Shown: positions 8,005-17,049, numbered from the stretch's first letter. The stretch is DNA of 26,993 nt from Akkermansiaceae bacterium (GCA_023301545.1 JALZUI010000043.1:1-26993), one strand, 5' to 3'. Program-made: numbers and translations. The notes: generated by a model not told the origin, from the letters alone.

Positions 8005-9327
8005 CTAGGATTTCACGTTTTTCCAAGGAGTTTTATGTTTAGACCACCACGCTTCGTCAATCAACCAGAAGCCTGTTGAGATTTGAATTATAGTAGCCTC
8101 TAGTTCAATCTCCTTACGGTACAGACCTTGTAATTTATCGACCATTTGTTCAGGAGATTGCTGGATCAATCCTTCGCGGACTAGCGAGAGGTATTCTTTT
8201 TTGGCCTGTCTGAGCTGGATCACTTCCCGTTCTTTTTCAAGGAGGGTTTCACGGCCGTTAAGCAATTTTTTGACCTCAGATTTTACACGTCGTTCCCGTT
8301 CCCAGTCCTTAAAAGGTTTGTCGCGTTTGAGGCGTTTGACTTGGTGTCCAATCGCGCCAGTAGTATCAAGCCGCCAGCTGGCTCGTGGACTTAGTGAAAT
8401 GTCATTGACATCGAAATCGGTATTACTGCTGTTGCTGTATAAAGTAGGCGCAGTGGCGCCTAGGCTAAAGGTTGGGAGGTAGCGGAGGTAGGCCGCTTTG
8501 ACCGAGCCGTCTTCGGAGAGCTCTTGCATCGCGAGGAGTTTTAGTTGCAGTTTTCCCCAGCGTTGCGTGTCGTAGAAGTCTAAATCCTTATTCGTGTAAC
8601 GAATTCGGGGGGCTGAGTCCTGATCAATAGTGACTTGGCCACCGTGTGCGGTGTAAAACTCCCCGATTTTTTCTAGCCAAGTCTTTTCGCGTTCTTCCCA
8701 AGATTCGATCTTTTTATCTAGTTCTTCGCGTTCACGCTCTGCTTGGAGAGGGTCTACGGCAGCGACAACTTCTGTTAATTGGCGGGAGAGATTGAGCCCT
8801 TCCCCTTCGAGCTCCCAGAGACGGCGCTCTTCGAATATCTTATAGAGCGCGACCGTTTGGGACCGCATCGTTTGCTGCTCGGTAAGCTCTGCGGCAATTG
8901 TTGAGAGCTTCCGCGTATAAATGTTTTTGGGGAGGTTGAGAAGATTACCGAGAGACAAGAAAGAATTAATACGGAAGGTAGGATCGATAAAGGCAGAGGT
9001 AAGGTCGTCGACCGTACCTGAATTACTGAGGCTGGTGTTTACTCCCGGAATGAAATTCCGCCAGATCGCCTTTTGTCTCGTTTTGGAGTCGTCTACGTTA
9101 AAACTGGCGTTCCGGCAGTTTTTGTTCTTCGTGTACATCGCGACCAGCGCTTCATCCCAGTTGTAGTGCTCGTTAAGGCTATTAGCACGGGCGTTCTCCT
9201 GCTTTTTTAGTTCGGCTAAGAATGAATCCGTTGTCTTGGTGAGAGACTTGTCGATCTGCTTAGTCGGCCGGTATTGACATGAGGTCAATAGGGCGCAGCA
9301 GAGAGTGAAAATAGACAGTGGTTTCAT
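8005..9327 (-). CDS. TolC-like outer-membrane efflux lipoprotein
   Basis: From the ATG at 9327 the protein has 440 residues; a TTG at 9339 would add only four. The signal ends in LLTSC with the lipidated cysteine at residue 17. The layout is that of outer membrane factors: helical segments flank two stretches of alternating polar and hydrophobic residues followed by ring-like patterns, one near residues 92-133 (IPGVNTSLS and FRINSFLSLGNLLNLP) and one near 275-320 (YLRYLPTFSLGATAP). Long charged coiled coils lie between and after them. Members normally run 440-490 residues, so the length fits. It would be the outer-membrane duct of the adjacent exporter and is the first gene of that operon. 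Sequence divergence is large and the call is structural. Confidence 0.68.
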   Translation of the reverse strand: MKPLSIFTLCCALLTSCQYRPTKQIDKSLTKTTDSFLAELKKQENARANSLNEHYNWDEALVAMYTKNKNCRNASFNVDDSKTRQKAIWRNFIPGVNTSLSNSGTVDDLTSAFIDPTFRINSFLSLGNLLNLPKNIYTRKLSTIAAELTEQQTMRSQTVALYKIFEERRLWELEGEGLNLSRQLTEVVAAVDPLQAEREREELDKKIESWEEREKTWLEKIGEFYTAHGGQVTIDQDSAPRIRYTNKDLDFYDTQRWGKLQLKLLAMQELSEDGSVKAAYLRYLPTFSLGATAPTLYSNSSNTDFDVNDISLSPRASWRLDTTGAIGHQVKRLKRDKPFKDWERERRVKSEVKKLLNGRETLLEKEREVIQLRQAKKEYLSLVREGLIQQSPEQMVDKLQGLYRKEIELEATIIQISTGFWLIDEAWWSKHKTPWKNVKS

Positions 9328-9454
9328 AAGAAAAATCAAGGAGAGGTTCTAGTCTGTAAAGCGAGGCTAAATATGTGAGATGTCTACAAAACAATAGCGC
9401 ATGTAGGTCTGTCGAGAGTAGTGATCTCGTCGGCTAGGTGGGGAAGTCCGATTC

Positions 9455-10588
9455 TCAAACCGTTTCGGTATCTGAACTGATGGGGACTTCTTCTTCCTCG
9501 GCAGCGATTTCTTTTTTGGTGCGCTTGCGCTCGGAGGTGATCGCGACAGCTAGCCATTGGAACTCATAACTGTGGTCCACGGCAACCTTCAGGATCATAG
9601 TCAGAGGAACCGCAAGTAACATGCCCGCAGGTCCCCAAAGCCAACCCCAGAAGGTGACAGAGACAATAACGACGAGAGTAGAAAGCCCGAAACGTCGGCC
9701 CATAATACTCGGTTCAATAAAGTTGCCCACGAAGGTATTGATCAGAACGTAGCCCGATCCCACGATCATTCCTCGCGGAAGGTCGTAGGCTAGGATGGCC
9801 AAGATGATGGGGGGAATCCCAGCGATTACCGATCCAATGACAGGAATATAGTTTAGAGCGAAAGCAAGGATACCCCAGAGAATGTAGAAATCGAGGCCGC
9901 AGAGTTTACAGAGGACCCCAGCCACGATGCCGGTAATCAGGCTTACTACGGTTTTGATCCCTAGGAAACGCTGGACGTCTTTGGTTGCTTCTAGCATCTT
10001 GGCGAAATTAGGGCCGCGAGCGTCACAGATGGAGGTGAAACGGCGTCCAAATTGGCGGGCCTCACTGAGCATGAAAATGGTTAGAATCATGACGACAAAG
10101 GTCGTGCCGAGGAATGAGGCAACCTTCCCGACAATGCCTGTACCAAAGGTGAGAAGGCGTTCAAACTGAAGGTTGTCGAGCTGTTCTTTCCAGATATTAC
10201 TGAAGTAAAACTGGACATCTTCCTGAGCGTTTTCGTATCCGAATTGGGTCAGCGTGGTAACAAGAAAGGCGGAGACTTCGTCAATTTTAGTCCTCATCAG
10301 AGGATAGTAGGTGGCGTCCCACTTATGCTCTAGGTCACCTAGGAGAGAGATGGAGATGGAGGCGATGCCGATGAGGAAGGCGAAGTTAACGAGTACAGTT
10401 ATTAAAACGGCCAAAAAACTAGGAACCTTGTGATTCCGTAACCAATCTGTGATGGGGTAAGAGATAGTAGCGACAAAGAGCGCCAGCATAACGGGAACGA
10501 AGAAGTCCGCAGAGAGCTTAATCCCGGCAATCACAATCACAGTTGCGCTCAGAATTAGTAGTACTCGGTAGCCAGAATCTTTATTCAC
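9455..10588 (-). CDS. AI-2E family membrane protein
   Basis: A protein of about 377 residues with some seven or eight hydrophobic segments. It carries the family's late signature region: NYIPVIGSVIAGIPPIILA followed by GNFIEPSIMGRRFGLS and VTFWGWLWGPAGMLLAVPL. This family (named after autoinducer-2 export, but including Na+/H+ antiporters and permeases of unknown substrate) usually has 340-380 residues. The frame can begin at a GTG at 10597, but an AAAGG ribosome site at 10597-10601 would overlap that codon. The GTG at 10588 lies 8 bases after the site and is preferred. The last 30 residues are charged (KRTKKEIAAEEEEV) and cytoplasmic. It follows recG after about 80 bases on the same strand. 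Substrate cannot be told from sequence. Confidence 0.86.
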   Translation of the reverse strand: MNKDSGYRVLLILSATVIVIAGIKLSADFFVPVMLALFVATISYPITDWLRNHKVPSFLAVLITVLVNFAFLIGIASISISLLGDLEHKWDATYYPLMRTKIDEVSAFLVTTLTQFGYENAQEDVQFYFSNIWKEQLDNLQFERLLTFGTGIVGKVASFLGTTFVVMILTIFMLSEARQFGRRFTSICDARGPNFAKMLEATKDVQRFLGIKTVVSLITGIVAGVLCKLCGLDFYILWGILAFALNYIPVIGSVIAGIPPIILAILAYDLPRGMIVGSGYVLINTFVGNFIEPSIMGRRFGLSTLVVIVSVTFWGWLWGPAGMLLAVPLTMILKVAVDHSYEFQWLAVAITSERKRTKKEIAAEEEEVPISSDTETV

Positions 10589-10667
10589 TACACACACCTT
10601 TACAAAATTTCAGCCAATCTGCAAATGGAATCGATGAGATTTTACAGAGTTTTCTTTAAAAATCGAA

Positions 10668-12689
10668 TTAACTAATCTGAAGAGCCTCGTTTTCTTCTTT
10701 GATATAAGGCTTCAGATGTTGGTTTTGTGATAAACTAGGGTCTTGCGCTAAGACGCTTTCGGCCAAGGCTCTAGCTTGCCGAATGAGCTTGGTGTCTGCG
10801 AGGAATTCAATGTACTGGAGTTCGTTCGTTCCACTCTGAGCAGTGCCGAGAACTTCGCCAGGCCCACGGATTTTAAGGTCTTCCTCGGCCAGCTCAAACC
10901 CATTTTCAGTGCCTGCCAAGATTTCAAGTTTTTGCAGAGGCGCTTCGTCCTTGGTTTTAGTGATCAGGACGCAATAACTCTTATGCTCTCCTCGGCCTAC
11001 CCGTCCGCGCAATTGGTGCAGTTGGGCGAGGCCAAAGCGTTCGGCATCATAAATGAGCATGATGTTAGCATTAGGGACATCGACCCCGACCTCGATTACG
11101 GTGGTGGAAAGGAGGACGTCTGTTTTACCGCTGCGAAAGTCAGCCATGATGCGTTCCTTATCGTTTGCTGGCATTTTTCCATGCAGGAGATCCACTTCGT
11201 ATTTACTGAGGCGTTTCGCCCATTTTTCGAACTCAACGGTGACGGCGCCGGCTTTGAGAGTTTCACTTTCTTCGACTAATGGATAGACGATGTACACTTG
11301 GCGCCCCTTATCTACGTGCTCTTTGATGAATTTAGAAACATCGGACACTTTTGGGCTTTGGCGAACGGCGGTGACTATTTTTTGACGCCCCGCAGGCAGT
11401 TCATCGATTAAAGAAACGTCTAAATCACCATAGATGGAAAGGGTTAAGGTGCGAGGAATAGGGGTGGCAGTCATCACCAAAACATCTGGCCCGCGCTTGG
11501 ATTGCTCAATGAGTTGCTTACGTTGATCGACCCCGAAACGGTGCTGCTCATCAATGATGACGAGCCCGAGGTTCTCAAAAGTAACTCCGTCAAAGAGGAG
11601 GGCATGCGTACCGATGATGATTTGGGCTTTTCCTTCGGAATCATTGTAGGATTGTTCCTGGCGAGAGCCTGTTTTAAGCAGAATTCGGATGCCCAGAGGT
11701 TCCAGCCATTTTTTAAAGGTAAGATAATGTTGCTCGGCGAGAATTTGAGTCGGCGCCATGAGCGTTGCTTGGTTGCCGGACTCGACAGCGAGGAGCATGG
11801 CACACATGGCGACGAAGGTTTTACCGCTTCCGACATCCCCCTGCAATAAGCGGTGCATGGGAACGGGGGCTTTCATGTCTACATGGATCTCTTTTACGCT
11901 TCGCTTTTGCGCTCCTGTGAGGTCAAAGGGTAAGCTCTCGTAAAATTCCTTTAACAAGCTCGTTTTTTGCCCCTGGGAGTAGCCATTGGAATTTTTGATT
12001 TTGGCTTTTTTCCAGAGGACGTTGAGTTGGAGTAGGAAGAATTCCTCTAACGCGAACTCGCGCCGCGCTTCCTCGGTGTCGGCGATTTCGCTAGGGAAAT
12101 GTACGGCTCGAATGTGTTCTCCTCGGTCTTGGCTGGGTTGGGGGTGGAGGAAGGGGCGCACAGTCTTGCTATCAATTTCTTCGCAGGCCGCCCACATGAT
12201 TTCACGTAAACGCCGTTGGGGGATTCCCTGCACGTTTCGATAAATGGGGACAATGCGTTCGATGTGGATTCCTCCCACCCCGTTTTGCTCAATGACTTCG
12301 AACTCGGGATGATCGATGATGTAGCCATTTTTGCTGTCCTTTACCTTACCATAGAGAACGAGCTCCATTCCCGCCGCGACCATGTTGCTGATGTACGGCA
12401 TATTAAACCAACGGAGACCGAGGCGTCCATCTAGAGCCATTTCGCGCCCTTGGATAACAAAGGTCGCTTCGCTGAAACGTCGTCCGCCAAAGCCCTTGTG
12501 GCGGAAGTCGGTAACTTGCCCTCGCAGGCAAACGGACTGCCCTGCGATCACGCGACTTTCAAAAGCGCGGCGATCTTCGTATCGCTTCGGGAGGTGGCTT
12601 AAGAGTTGGTCATGGGTGAGAATACCCGCCTTTTTAAGGGCTGATTTATCCTTAGTCTCAAGACCAAGGCATTGGAAGGGCTCACTCAT
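10668..12689 (-). CDS. recG: ATP-dependent DNA helicase RecG
   Basis: A 673-residue superfamily 2 helicase, close to the usual length of about 690. An N-terminal wedge/OB-fold region (about 1-150) contains YEDRRAFESRVIAGQSV. The motor follows with Walker A GDVGSGKT at 284-291, DEQH box at 380-383 (DEQHRFGVDQR), and TATPIPRT at 407-414. Motif VI is LHQLRGRVGRGEHKSYC, and the C-terminal region has GPGEVLGTAQSG. RecG reverses stalled forks and processes branched DNA and R-loops. The ATG at 12689 is chosen over a TTG two codons upstream. It is divergent from argS across a 147-base gap, so each gene needs its own promoter. Confidence 0.97.
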   Translation of the reverse strand: MSEPFQCLGLETKDKSALKKAGILTHDQLLSHLPKRYEDRRAFESRVIAGQSVCLRGQVTDFRHKGFGGRRFSEATFVIQGREMALDGRLGLRWFNMPYISNMVAAGMELVLYGKVKDSKNGYIIDHPEFEVIEQNGVGGIHIERIVPIYRNVQGIPQRRLREIMWAACEEIDSKTVRPFLHPQPSQDRGEHIRAVHFPSEIADTEEARREFALEEFFLLQLNVLWKKAKIKNSNGYSQGQKTSLLKEFYESLPFDLTGAQKRSVKEIHVDMKAPVPMHRLLQGDVGSGKTFVAMCAMLLAVESGNQATLMAPTQILAEQHYLTFKKWLEPLGIRILLKTGSRQEQSYNDSEGKAQIIIGTHALLFDGVTFENLGLVIIDEQHRFGVDQRKQLIEQSKRGPDVLVMTATPIPRTLTLSIYGDLDVSLIDELPAGRQKIVTAVRQSPKVSDVSKFIKEHVDKGRQVYIVYPLVEESETLKAGAVTVEFEKWAKRLSKYEVDLLHGKMPANDKERIMADFRSGKTDVLLSTTVIEVGVDVPNANIMLIYDAERFGLAQLHQLRGRVGRGEHKSYCVLITKTKDEAPLQKLEILAGTENGFELAEEDLKIRGPGEVLGTAQSGTNELQYIEFLADTKLIRQARALAESVLAQDPSLSQNQHLKPYIKEENEALQIS

Positions 12690-12781
12690 GCCCAACTAAA
12701 TCACAACTTCATGACCTTGCCAAAAAGATAAGCGAAATAATAGTAATGTGGTCGCGTCCCGCAGGATAGCAAAAATCACTG

Positions 12782-12809
12782 TTGACGCACGGGGGAGGGG
12801 TGATAAACG
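12782..12809 (+). promoter_or_regulatory. Possible argS promoter
   Basis: TTGACG at 12782-12787 is a fair -35 element. The best -10 candidates are weak: TAAACG at 12804-12809 with 16 bases between, or GATAAA two bases earlier. If used, transcription would begin close to 12815, at the hairpin that precedes the start codon. Called by eye and weak. Confidence 0.25.
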
Positions 12810-12810
12810 C

Positions 12811-12833
12811 TTAGGGAGTAACAATTTCCCTAA
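12811..12833 (+). promoter_or_regulatory. Hairpin directly before the argS start codon
   Basis: TTAGGGA (12811-12817) and TCCCTAA (12827-12833) are perfect inverted repeats around a 9-base loop, ending three bases before the GTG start at 12837. The left arm contains the only purine-rich ribosome-binding-like sequence (AGGGAG) in front of argS, so folding would hide it. No T-run follows, so it is not an intrinsic terminator. A role in translation control or as a protein operator is inference. Confidence 0.45.
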
Positions 12834-12836
12834 CCA

Positions 12837-14594
12837 GTGACTTTTCAATCCCAACTCGAAACCGCTCTCCAAAACGTTCTTGGAGAGATGGAGATCCCAC
12901 CCGCATTACTTTCTAAGGTCGGCGTAACTGCTGCCAAGGATCTACAGTTTGGAGATTACCAGACGAATGCCGCGATGATGCTGGCTAAGGTACTAAAGAA
13001 AAACCCACGCGAGCTCGCCCAAGAGCTGATTGATAAAATCGAGCTTGGGGATCTGGCGGAGCTGTCGATAGCTGGGCCTGGGTTTATTAACTTTAAGCTG
13101 AGCGCAGAGGCTTTTGGTACGCAACTCCTGGCCTTGGCAAAGGACGATCGTTGTGGCGTGCCGACCACGGAGGCTAAGAAAACCTACCTGATCGATTTTT
13201 CATCCCCGAATGTGGCTAAACCGATGCACGTTGGGCATATTCGTTCGACGATTATTGGAGATTCGCTTAGCCGTATTAGCCGCTTTTTAGGGCACGAGGT
13301 TATTACCGATAATCACATTGGAGACTGGGGAACGCAGTTTGGAATGGTAATCTGGGCTTGGAAAGGGGACCTCAATGAGAGTGCATTGCAGGAGGCGCCT
13401 CTCCAAGAGCTTTTACGCCTTTACCGACTCGCTTCGAACGCTTCTAAGGAAGACGAAACGATTAAAAACGCATGTCGCCAAGAATTGGTTAAGCTCCAAG
13501 CTGGTGACGAAGAAAATACCGCGATTTGGGAGCGCGCGGTGGAGCTTTCTAAGCAAGGTTTACAGGCGATCTACACGCGTTTGGACGTTTCCTTTGATCA
13601 CTGGCTAGGAGAGTCTGCGTACAATGAACAGTTAGGGAGCACCGTTGAAGGGCTCTTAGAATCAGGGATTGCTAAGGAAAGTGAAGGCGCGGTTTGTGTT
13701 TTCTCTGGTGGCACTTCAGAGAAGAAAAAAGACCCCTTTATTAAGAGCGATCCTGATACGAAAGAGTTTGTTGATTTCCCGATGATTATTAAGAAAAGCG
13801 ATGGGGCCTTTAACTATGCTACGACCGACCTCGCCACCCTTGCATATCGCCGTGAAAACTGGAATCCAGATCATGTGCTTTACGTTGTCGACCACCGCCA
13901 AGGGGAGCATTTCCAGCAACTCTTCGATATCGCTGGTCGCTTAGACTACCCCGCAGGACTGCACCACGTAGCTTTCGGAACGATCTGCGGTAAGGATGGA
14001 AAGCCGCTTAAAACACGGGCAGGGGACCTTCCTCAGCTTGAAGATGTTTTAGATGAAGCCGTAGAGGCGGCACAGCGTGTGATCGCGGAAAAATCGCATC
14101 TTGAAAATGAAGAGGAAAAAGCGGCCTTGGCCGAAAACATAGGCCTCGCTTCTGTTAAATTTACGGAGCTTTCGCATAACCGAATGTCGGATTACAACTT
14201 CGACCTAGATAAGATGGTCGCGTTAGAAGGCGACACCGCTCCATACCTCATGTATTCGTATGTTCGCCCTCAGTCGATTTTCCGTAAATTGGAGAACGAG
14301 TTCGTCCTTCCGGATGCAGTTACTTTTACAGAGGCTCAGGAAATCCACTTGGCGCGAATGCTTTCTCGCTTCGGTGAAATCCTCCCGAATGTCTTAGATG
14401 ACTACCGCCCTAATGTTTTAACAACCTATCTATTAGAGCTGGCGCGGGCGTTTCATAGCTTTTTCGAGGCCTGCCCTGTGCTGAAGTCAGCTGGCGAGGT
14501 GCAGACCTCCCGTTTGGCCCTCTGTTACACGACCGCTAAGACTCTGAAACAGGGGCTTTCCTTGCTAGGTATTGCCGCACCTGAGAAAATGTAA
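12837..14594 (+). CDS. argS: Arginyl-tRNA synthetase
   Basis: A 585-residue class I aminoacyl-tRNA synthetase, of normal length for ArgRS. The N-terminal additional domain (about 1-110) carries the expected NAAMMLAKVLKKNPRELAQ and GPGFINFKL. The ATP-binding signature HVGH is at 131-134 within SPNVAKPMHVGHIRST. The KMSKS region is replaced by the family's LKTRAGD form, and the anticodon-binding domain has MSDYNFDLDKMVALEGDTAP followed by YLMYSYVRPQSI. It charges tRNA-Arg in the cytoplasm. The start is the GTG at 12837; no in-frame ATG fits the N-terminal domain. No good Shine-Dalgarno is present apart from the one folded into a hairpin. Confidence 0.97.
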   Translation: MTFQSQLETALQNVLGEMEIPPALLSKVGVTAAKDLQFGDYQTNAAMMLAKVLKKNPRELAQELIDKIELGDLAELSIAGPGFINFKLSAEAFGTQLLALAKDDRCGVPTTEAKKTYLIDFSSPNVAKPMHVGHIRSTIIGDSLSRISRFLGHEVITDNHIGDWGTQFGMVIWAWKGDLNESALQEAPLQELLRLYRLASNASKEDETIKNACRQELVKLQAGDEENTAIWERAVELSKQGLQAIYTRLDVSFDHWLGESAYNEQLGSTVEGLLESGIAKESEGAVCVFSGGTSEKKKDPFIKSDPDTKEFVDFPMIIKKSDGAFNYATTDLATLAYRRENWNPDHVLYVVDHRQGEHFQQLFDIAGRLDYPAGLHHVAFGTICGKDGKPLKTRAGDLPQLEDVLDEAVEAAQRVIAEKSHLENEEEKAALAENIGLASVKFTELSHNRMSDYNFDLDKMVALEGDTAPYLMYSYVRPQSIFRKLENEFVLPDAVTFTEAQEIHLARMLSRFGEILPNVLDDYRPNVLTTYLLELARAFHSFFEACPVLKSAGEVQTSRLALCYTTAKTLKQGLSLLGIAAPEKM

Positions 14595-14645
14595 TTTAAG
14601 TCGGAGCACGAGTTCTGACGGCGAATTAGAAGGAAAGAAAAATTC

Positions 14646-14676
14646 TTGACTGTTTTGGCCACTCTGGGCGGGATAG
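14646..14676 (+). promoter_or_regulatory. Possible promoter of the pyrophosphatase gene
   Basis: TTGACT at 14646-14651 is a good -35 element. GGATAG at 14671-14676 is a poor -10 with a long 19-base spacer. It would place the transcript start about at the ATG (14684), giving a leaderless or nearly leaderless mRNA. The AGGTGG just before the ATG could instead be a very close ribosome site. By eye only. Confidence 0.25.
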
Positions 14677-14683
14677 GTGGCCT

Positions 14684-15628
14684 ATGAGTGAACTTTACGT
14701 AATGGGACACAGAAATCCCGATACCGATGCAATTTGTGGCGCGATAGCTCTCGCAGACCTTCTCTCCCAAACCACGCATCCTCATGCCCAACCCTCACGT
14801 TGTGGGAAAGTTCCAGAGCGTACGGCTTGGGTTCTACAGCAGGCAGGATTAGAGGCTCCCAAGCTCATTAACAACACCGCAGATTGTGTCGAGGGTGTTG
14901 ATTTTGCGCTGGTAGATCACAATGAATTTAACCAATCGGTTCCTGGAATCGAAGAGGTCAGCGTCGTTTACGTGCTAGATCACCACCGCTTAGCAGGTGA
15001 TGTGGTTACTAAAAACCCGATCCGCTTTATCAATGAGCCAGTGGGGTCAAGCTGCACCATTATTGCCCGCGAGTACAAGTACGCTGGGCTGACTCCGAAT
15101 AAGCAAATCGCGACCTGTCTATGTGCTGGTTTGATTTCTGATACGCTTCTTCTTTCCTCCCCGACCACTACAGACCTTGATCGGGAAATCCTCCCTTGGA
15201 TCGCTGAGCTCGCTGGGATTGATACGGAAGAATTTACAGCAGGATTTTTTGCAGTAGGCTCCCTTCTCGGAGGCGGTTCACCAGAGGACATCCTTAATAC
15301 AGACCGAAAGGACTTCGAGGAAAATGGCCTTAAGCTCACGATTGCGCAGATTGAAGAGCGAGGACTGGGTTCATTCGACTCCCGTCGTCAAGAGTTGGAG
15401 CTAGAACTGAATCAGCTTTGTATTGATGGGGACTATTCTTTGGCGCTCTTGGTCGTGACCGATATTAAAGAAAATAGCTCGATGATTATTGCCTCTGGGA
15501 AAAGCTCAGTAATAGACGCTCTCCCCTTTGAACGTAAGGACGACACGCTGTTCTACGGTAAAGGTGTCTGCTCCCGTAAGAAGCAAATTTTCCCTGCAGC
15601 AGCTGAGGCTGTCGCAACATTGGGTTAA
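14684..15628 (+). CDS. ppaC: Manganese-dependent inorganic pyrophosphatase (family II)
   Basis: A 314-residue DHH-family phosphoesterase. The metal-binding motifs are intact: GHRNPDTDAI (H9, D13, D15), VDHNE (D78), and LDHHR (D99, H100, H101), followed by SSCTIIAREYKYAG. The C-terminal DHHA2 domain ends with SRKKQ (297-301), the substrate-binding motif that is diagnostic for family II pyrophosphatases and distinguishes them from RecJ and PolyP phosphatases. No CBS or DRTGG regulatory insert is present, so this is the short, unregulated form. It hydrolyses pyrophosphate from biosynthetic reactions, including tRNA charging by the neighbouring ArgS, 89 bases upstream on the same strand. A strong terminator follows. 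Confidence 0.95.
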   Translation: MSELYVMGHRNPDTDAICGAIALADLLSQTTHPHAQPSRCGKVPERTAWVLQQAGLEAPKLINNTADCVEGVDFALVDHNEFNQSVPGIEEVSVVYVLDHHRLAGDVVTKNPIRFINEPVGSSCTIIAREYKYAGLTPNKQIATCLCAGLISDTLLLSSPTTTDLDREILPWIAELAGIDTEEFTAGFFAVGSLLGGGSPEDILNTDRKDFEENGLKLTIAQIEERGLGSFDSRRQELELELNQLCIDGDYSLALLVVTDIKENSSMIIASGKSSVIDALPFERKDDTLFYGKGVCSRKKQIFPAAAEAVATLG

Positions 15629-15648
15629 TCTAACCTAAGTCGATATAA

Positions 15649-15680
15649 AAAAAGCGCACCTCGTTGGAGGTGCGCTTTTT
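15649..15680. terminator. Bidirectional intrinsic terminator between ppaC and amtB
   Basis: A perfect 14-base stem, AAAAAGCGCACCTC against GAGGTGCGCTTTTT with a GTTG loop. It has T-runs on both strands and lies between two convergent genes, so it should stop transcription from each side. Confidence 0.93.
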
Positions 15681-15700
15681 CGCTTTCTGCTAGATCTTGT

Positions 15701-17008
15701 TTAGCTCTCGGTGTTGTAGGCTTCTTCCCCGTGCTCTTTGAGGTCGAGGCCGATATTTTCTACTTCTTCATCAACTCGTAGTCCAACGGTGAACTTGGCA
15801 ATAAGGATGGCGATAACAGAGGCGAGGGCACTCCATACGATCGTTACGATGATACTCTTGAACTGAGCCATGACATCGCCAGATACACCGTCACGGAGAA
15901 GGAAGGTTACTCCAGTGAGAAGGGCGCCGACGATTCCGCCGATGCCGTGAACGCCGAAGACGTCGAGACTATCGTCAAAACCGAGAGCGTGCTTGAGCTT
16001 AGTAGCGGCAAAGTAACAGACGAGACAGGTGATTCCACCAATCGCGATTGCTCCCATGACGCTAGCCACACCTGCCGCAGGCGTGATCCCTACTAGACCA
16101 GCGACGGCGCCTGTAGCGATTCCCACAGCGGTAGGTTTTTTGGAGATTATCCATTCGAGTAACATCCACACGACAGCACCTGTAGCGGCCGCCGCTTGGG
16201 TAGTGATCATCGCCATTCCAGCACTGGCGTTAGCACCACCAGCACTACCGGCATTAAAGCCGAACCAACCAACCCAGAGGAGAGCGGCGCCAGTGACGAC
16301 GAATGGAACGTGGTGAGGAGCAAACTGTGGTCCAGGGTATCCGCGACGCTTGCCGACAAAGATACACGCCACGAGGCCTGCGATTCCCGCATTGATGTGA
16401 ACAACATTACCACCAGCAAAGTCAACGGCGTGTTGGCCGGCTCCCATGAGCCAGTTACCGCTTTCGCCTCCGTCAAAGAGACCTCCGCCCCACACCATGT
16501 GCCACATTGGGAGGTAGGAAATAAGAGTCCACACGACTGTGAAAATGAGAGTTGCGGAGAATTTCATGCGCTCGGCAAAAGCACCTACAATAATAGCGGG
16601 GCTAATGATAATGAAGGTCATTTGGAAGGTGATCCAGACGCTCTCAGGGATCGTTCCGCCATCCATTACGGTGGTTTCGCTTAGGTGCTTGAGCCCTACA
16701 AAAGCGCTATCCCAGCCGAAGTAGGCATTTCCGTTTCCGCCTGCGGCTATGGAGTAACCAACGGTGATCCAGAGGAGGGACATAATTCCTGCCATCGCGA
16801 AGCACTGAACGAGGACGCTAAGGATGTTTTTCCCACGTACCAAACCACCGTAAAAGAGGGCTAGACCGGGAAGAGTCATTAGGAGTACGAGAACTGTAGA
16901 AGTAAGCATCCAAGCGGTGTCTCCAGTGTCGATAGCGGGTTGCTCTTGTGCCGAGGCCAGGCCTGTCATCAAGAAGAGCGCGAACAATATTTGTGTAATC
17001 TTAATCAT
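15701..17008 (-). CDS. amtB: Ammonium transporter AmtB
   Basis: A 435-residue Amt/MEP/Rh family channel. A cleavable signal peptide (about 1-20, ending ASAQ) precedes eleven membrane helices. Recognisable family stretches are PGLALFYGGLVRGKNILSV, IVGAFAERMKFSA, FAGGNVVHINAGIAGLV and the late VFGVHGIGGIVGALLTGVTF, which carry the conserved pore histidines (VVHIN and GVHGIGG). It conducts ammonium across the inner membrane. No glnK/glnB gene lies next to it, unlike the usual glnK-amtB pair. The gene is flanked by a terminator downstream and a lipoprotein gene upstream on the same strand, so it is probably transcribed alone from its own promoter. Confidence 0.97.
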   Translation of the reverse strand: MIKITQILFALFLMTGLASAQEQPAIDTGDTAWMLTSTVLVLLMTLPGLALFYGGLVRGKNILSVLVQCFAMAGIMSLLWITVGYSIAAGGNGNAYFGWDSAFVGLKHLSETTVMDGGTIPESVWITFQMTFIIISPAIIVGAFAERMKFSATLIFTVVWTLISYLPMWHMVWGGGLFDGGESGNWLMGAGQHAVDFAGGNVVHINAGIAGLVACIFVGKRRGYPGPQFAPHHVPFVVTGAALLWVGWFGFNAGSAGGANASAGMAMITTQAAAATGAVVWMLLEWIISKKPTAVGIATGAVAGLVGITPAAGVASVMGAIAIGGITCLVCYFAATKLKHALGFDDSLDVFGVHGIGGIVGALLTGVTFLLRDGVSGDVMAQFKSIIVTIVWSALASVIAILIAKFTVGLRVDEEVENIGLDLKEHGEEAYNTES

Positions 17009-17024
17009 AGCGTTGTGTTATTAC

Positions 17025-17040
17025 AGGAACAGCGGTTCCT
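17025..17040 (-). promoter_or_regulatory. Small inverted repeat in the amtB leader
   Basis: AGGAAC and GTTCCT are exact inverted repeats with a 4-base loop, lying 17-32 bases before the amtB ATG and just after a candidate promoter. It may be an operator or a small leader hairpin. It does not resemble an NtrC site. The repeat is seen; the role is a guess. Confidence 0.3.
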
Positions 17041-17049
17041 AAGAGAGAA

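Noticed and set aside
9405..9440. CGAGA/TCTCG inverted repeat after the AI-2E gene
   Set aside because: Short stem with no T-run on either side; not enough for a terminator call.
10776..11279. Plus-strand frame of 167 codons
   Set aside because: Opposite the well-supported recG gene, with no family features of its own.
16196..16684. Plus-strand frame of 162 codons
   Set aside because: Opposite amtB, whose membrane helices are clear; no signal of its own.
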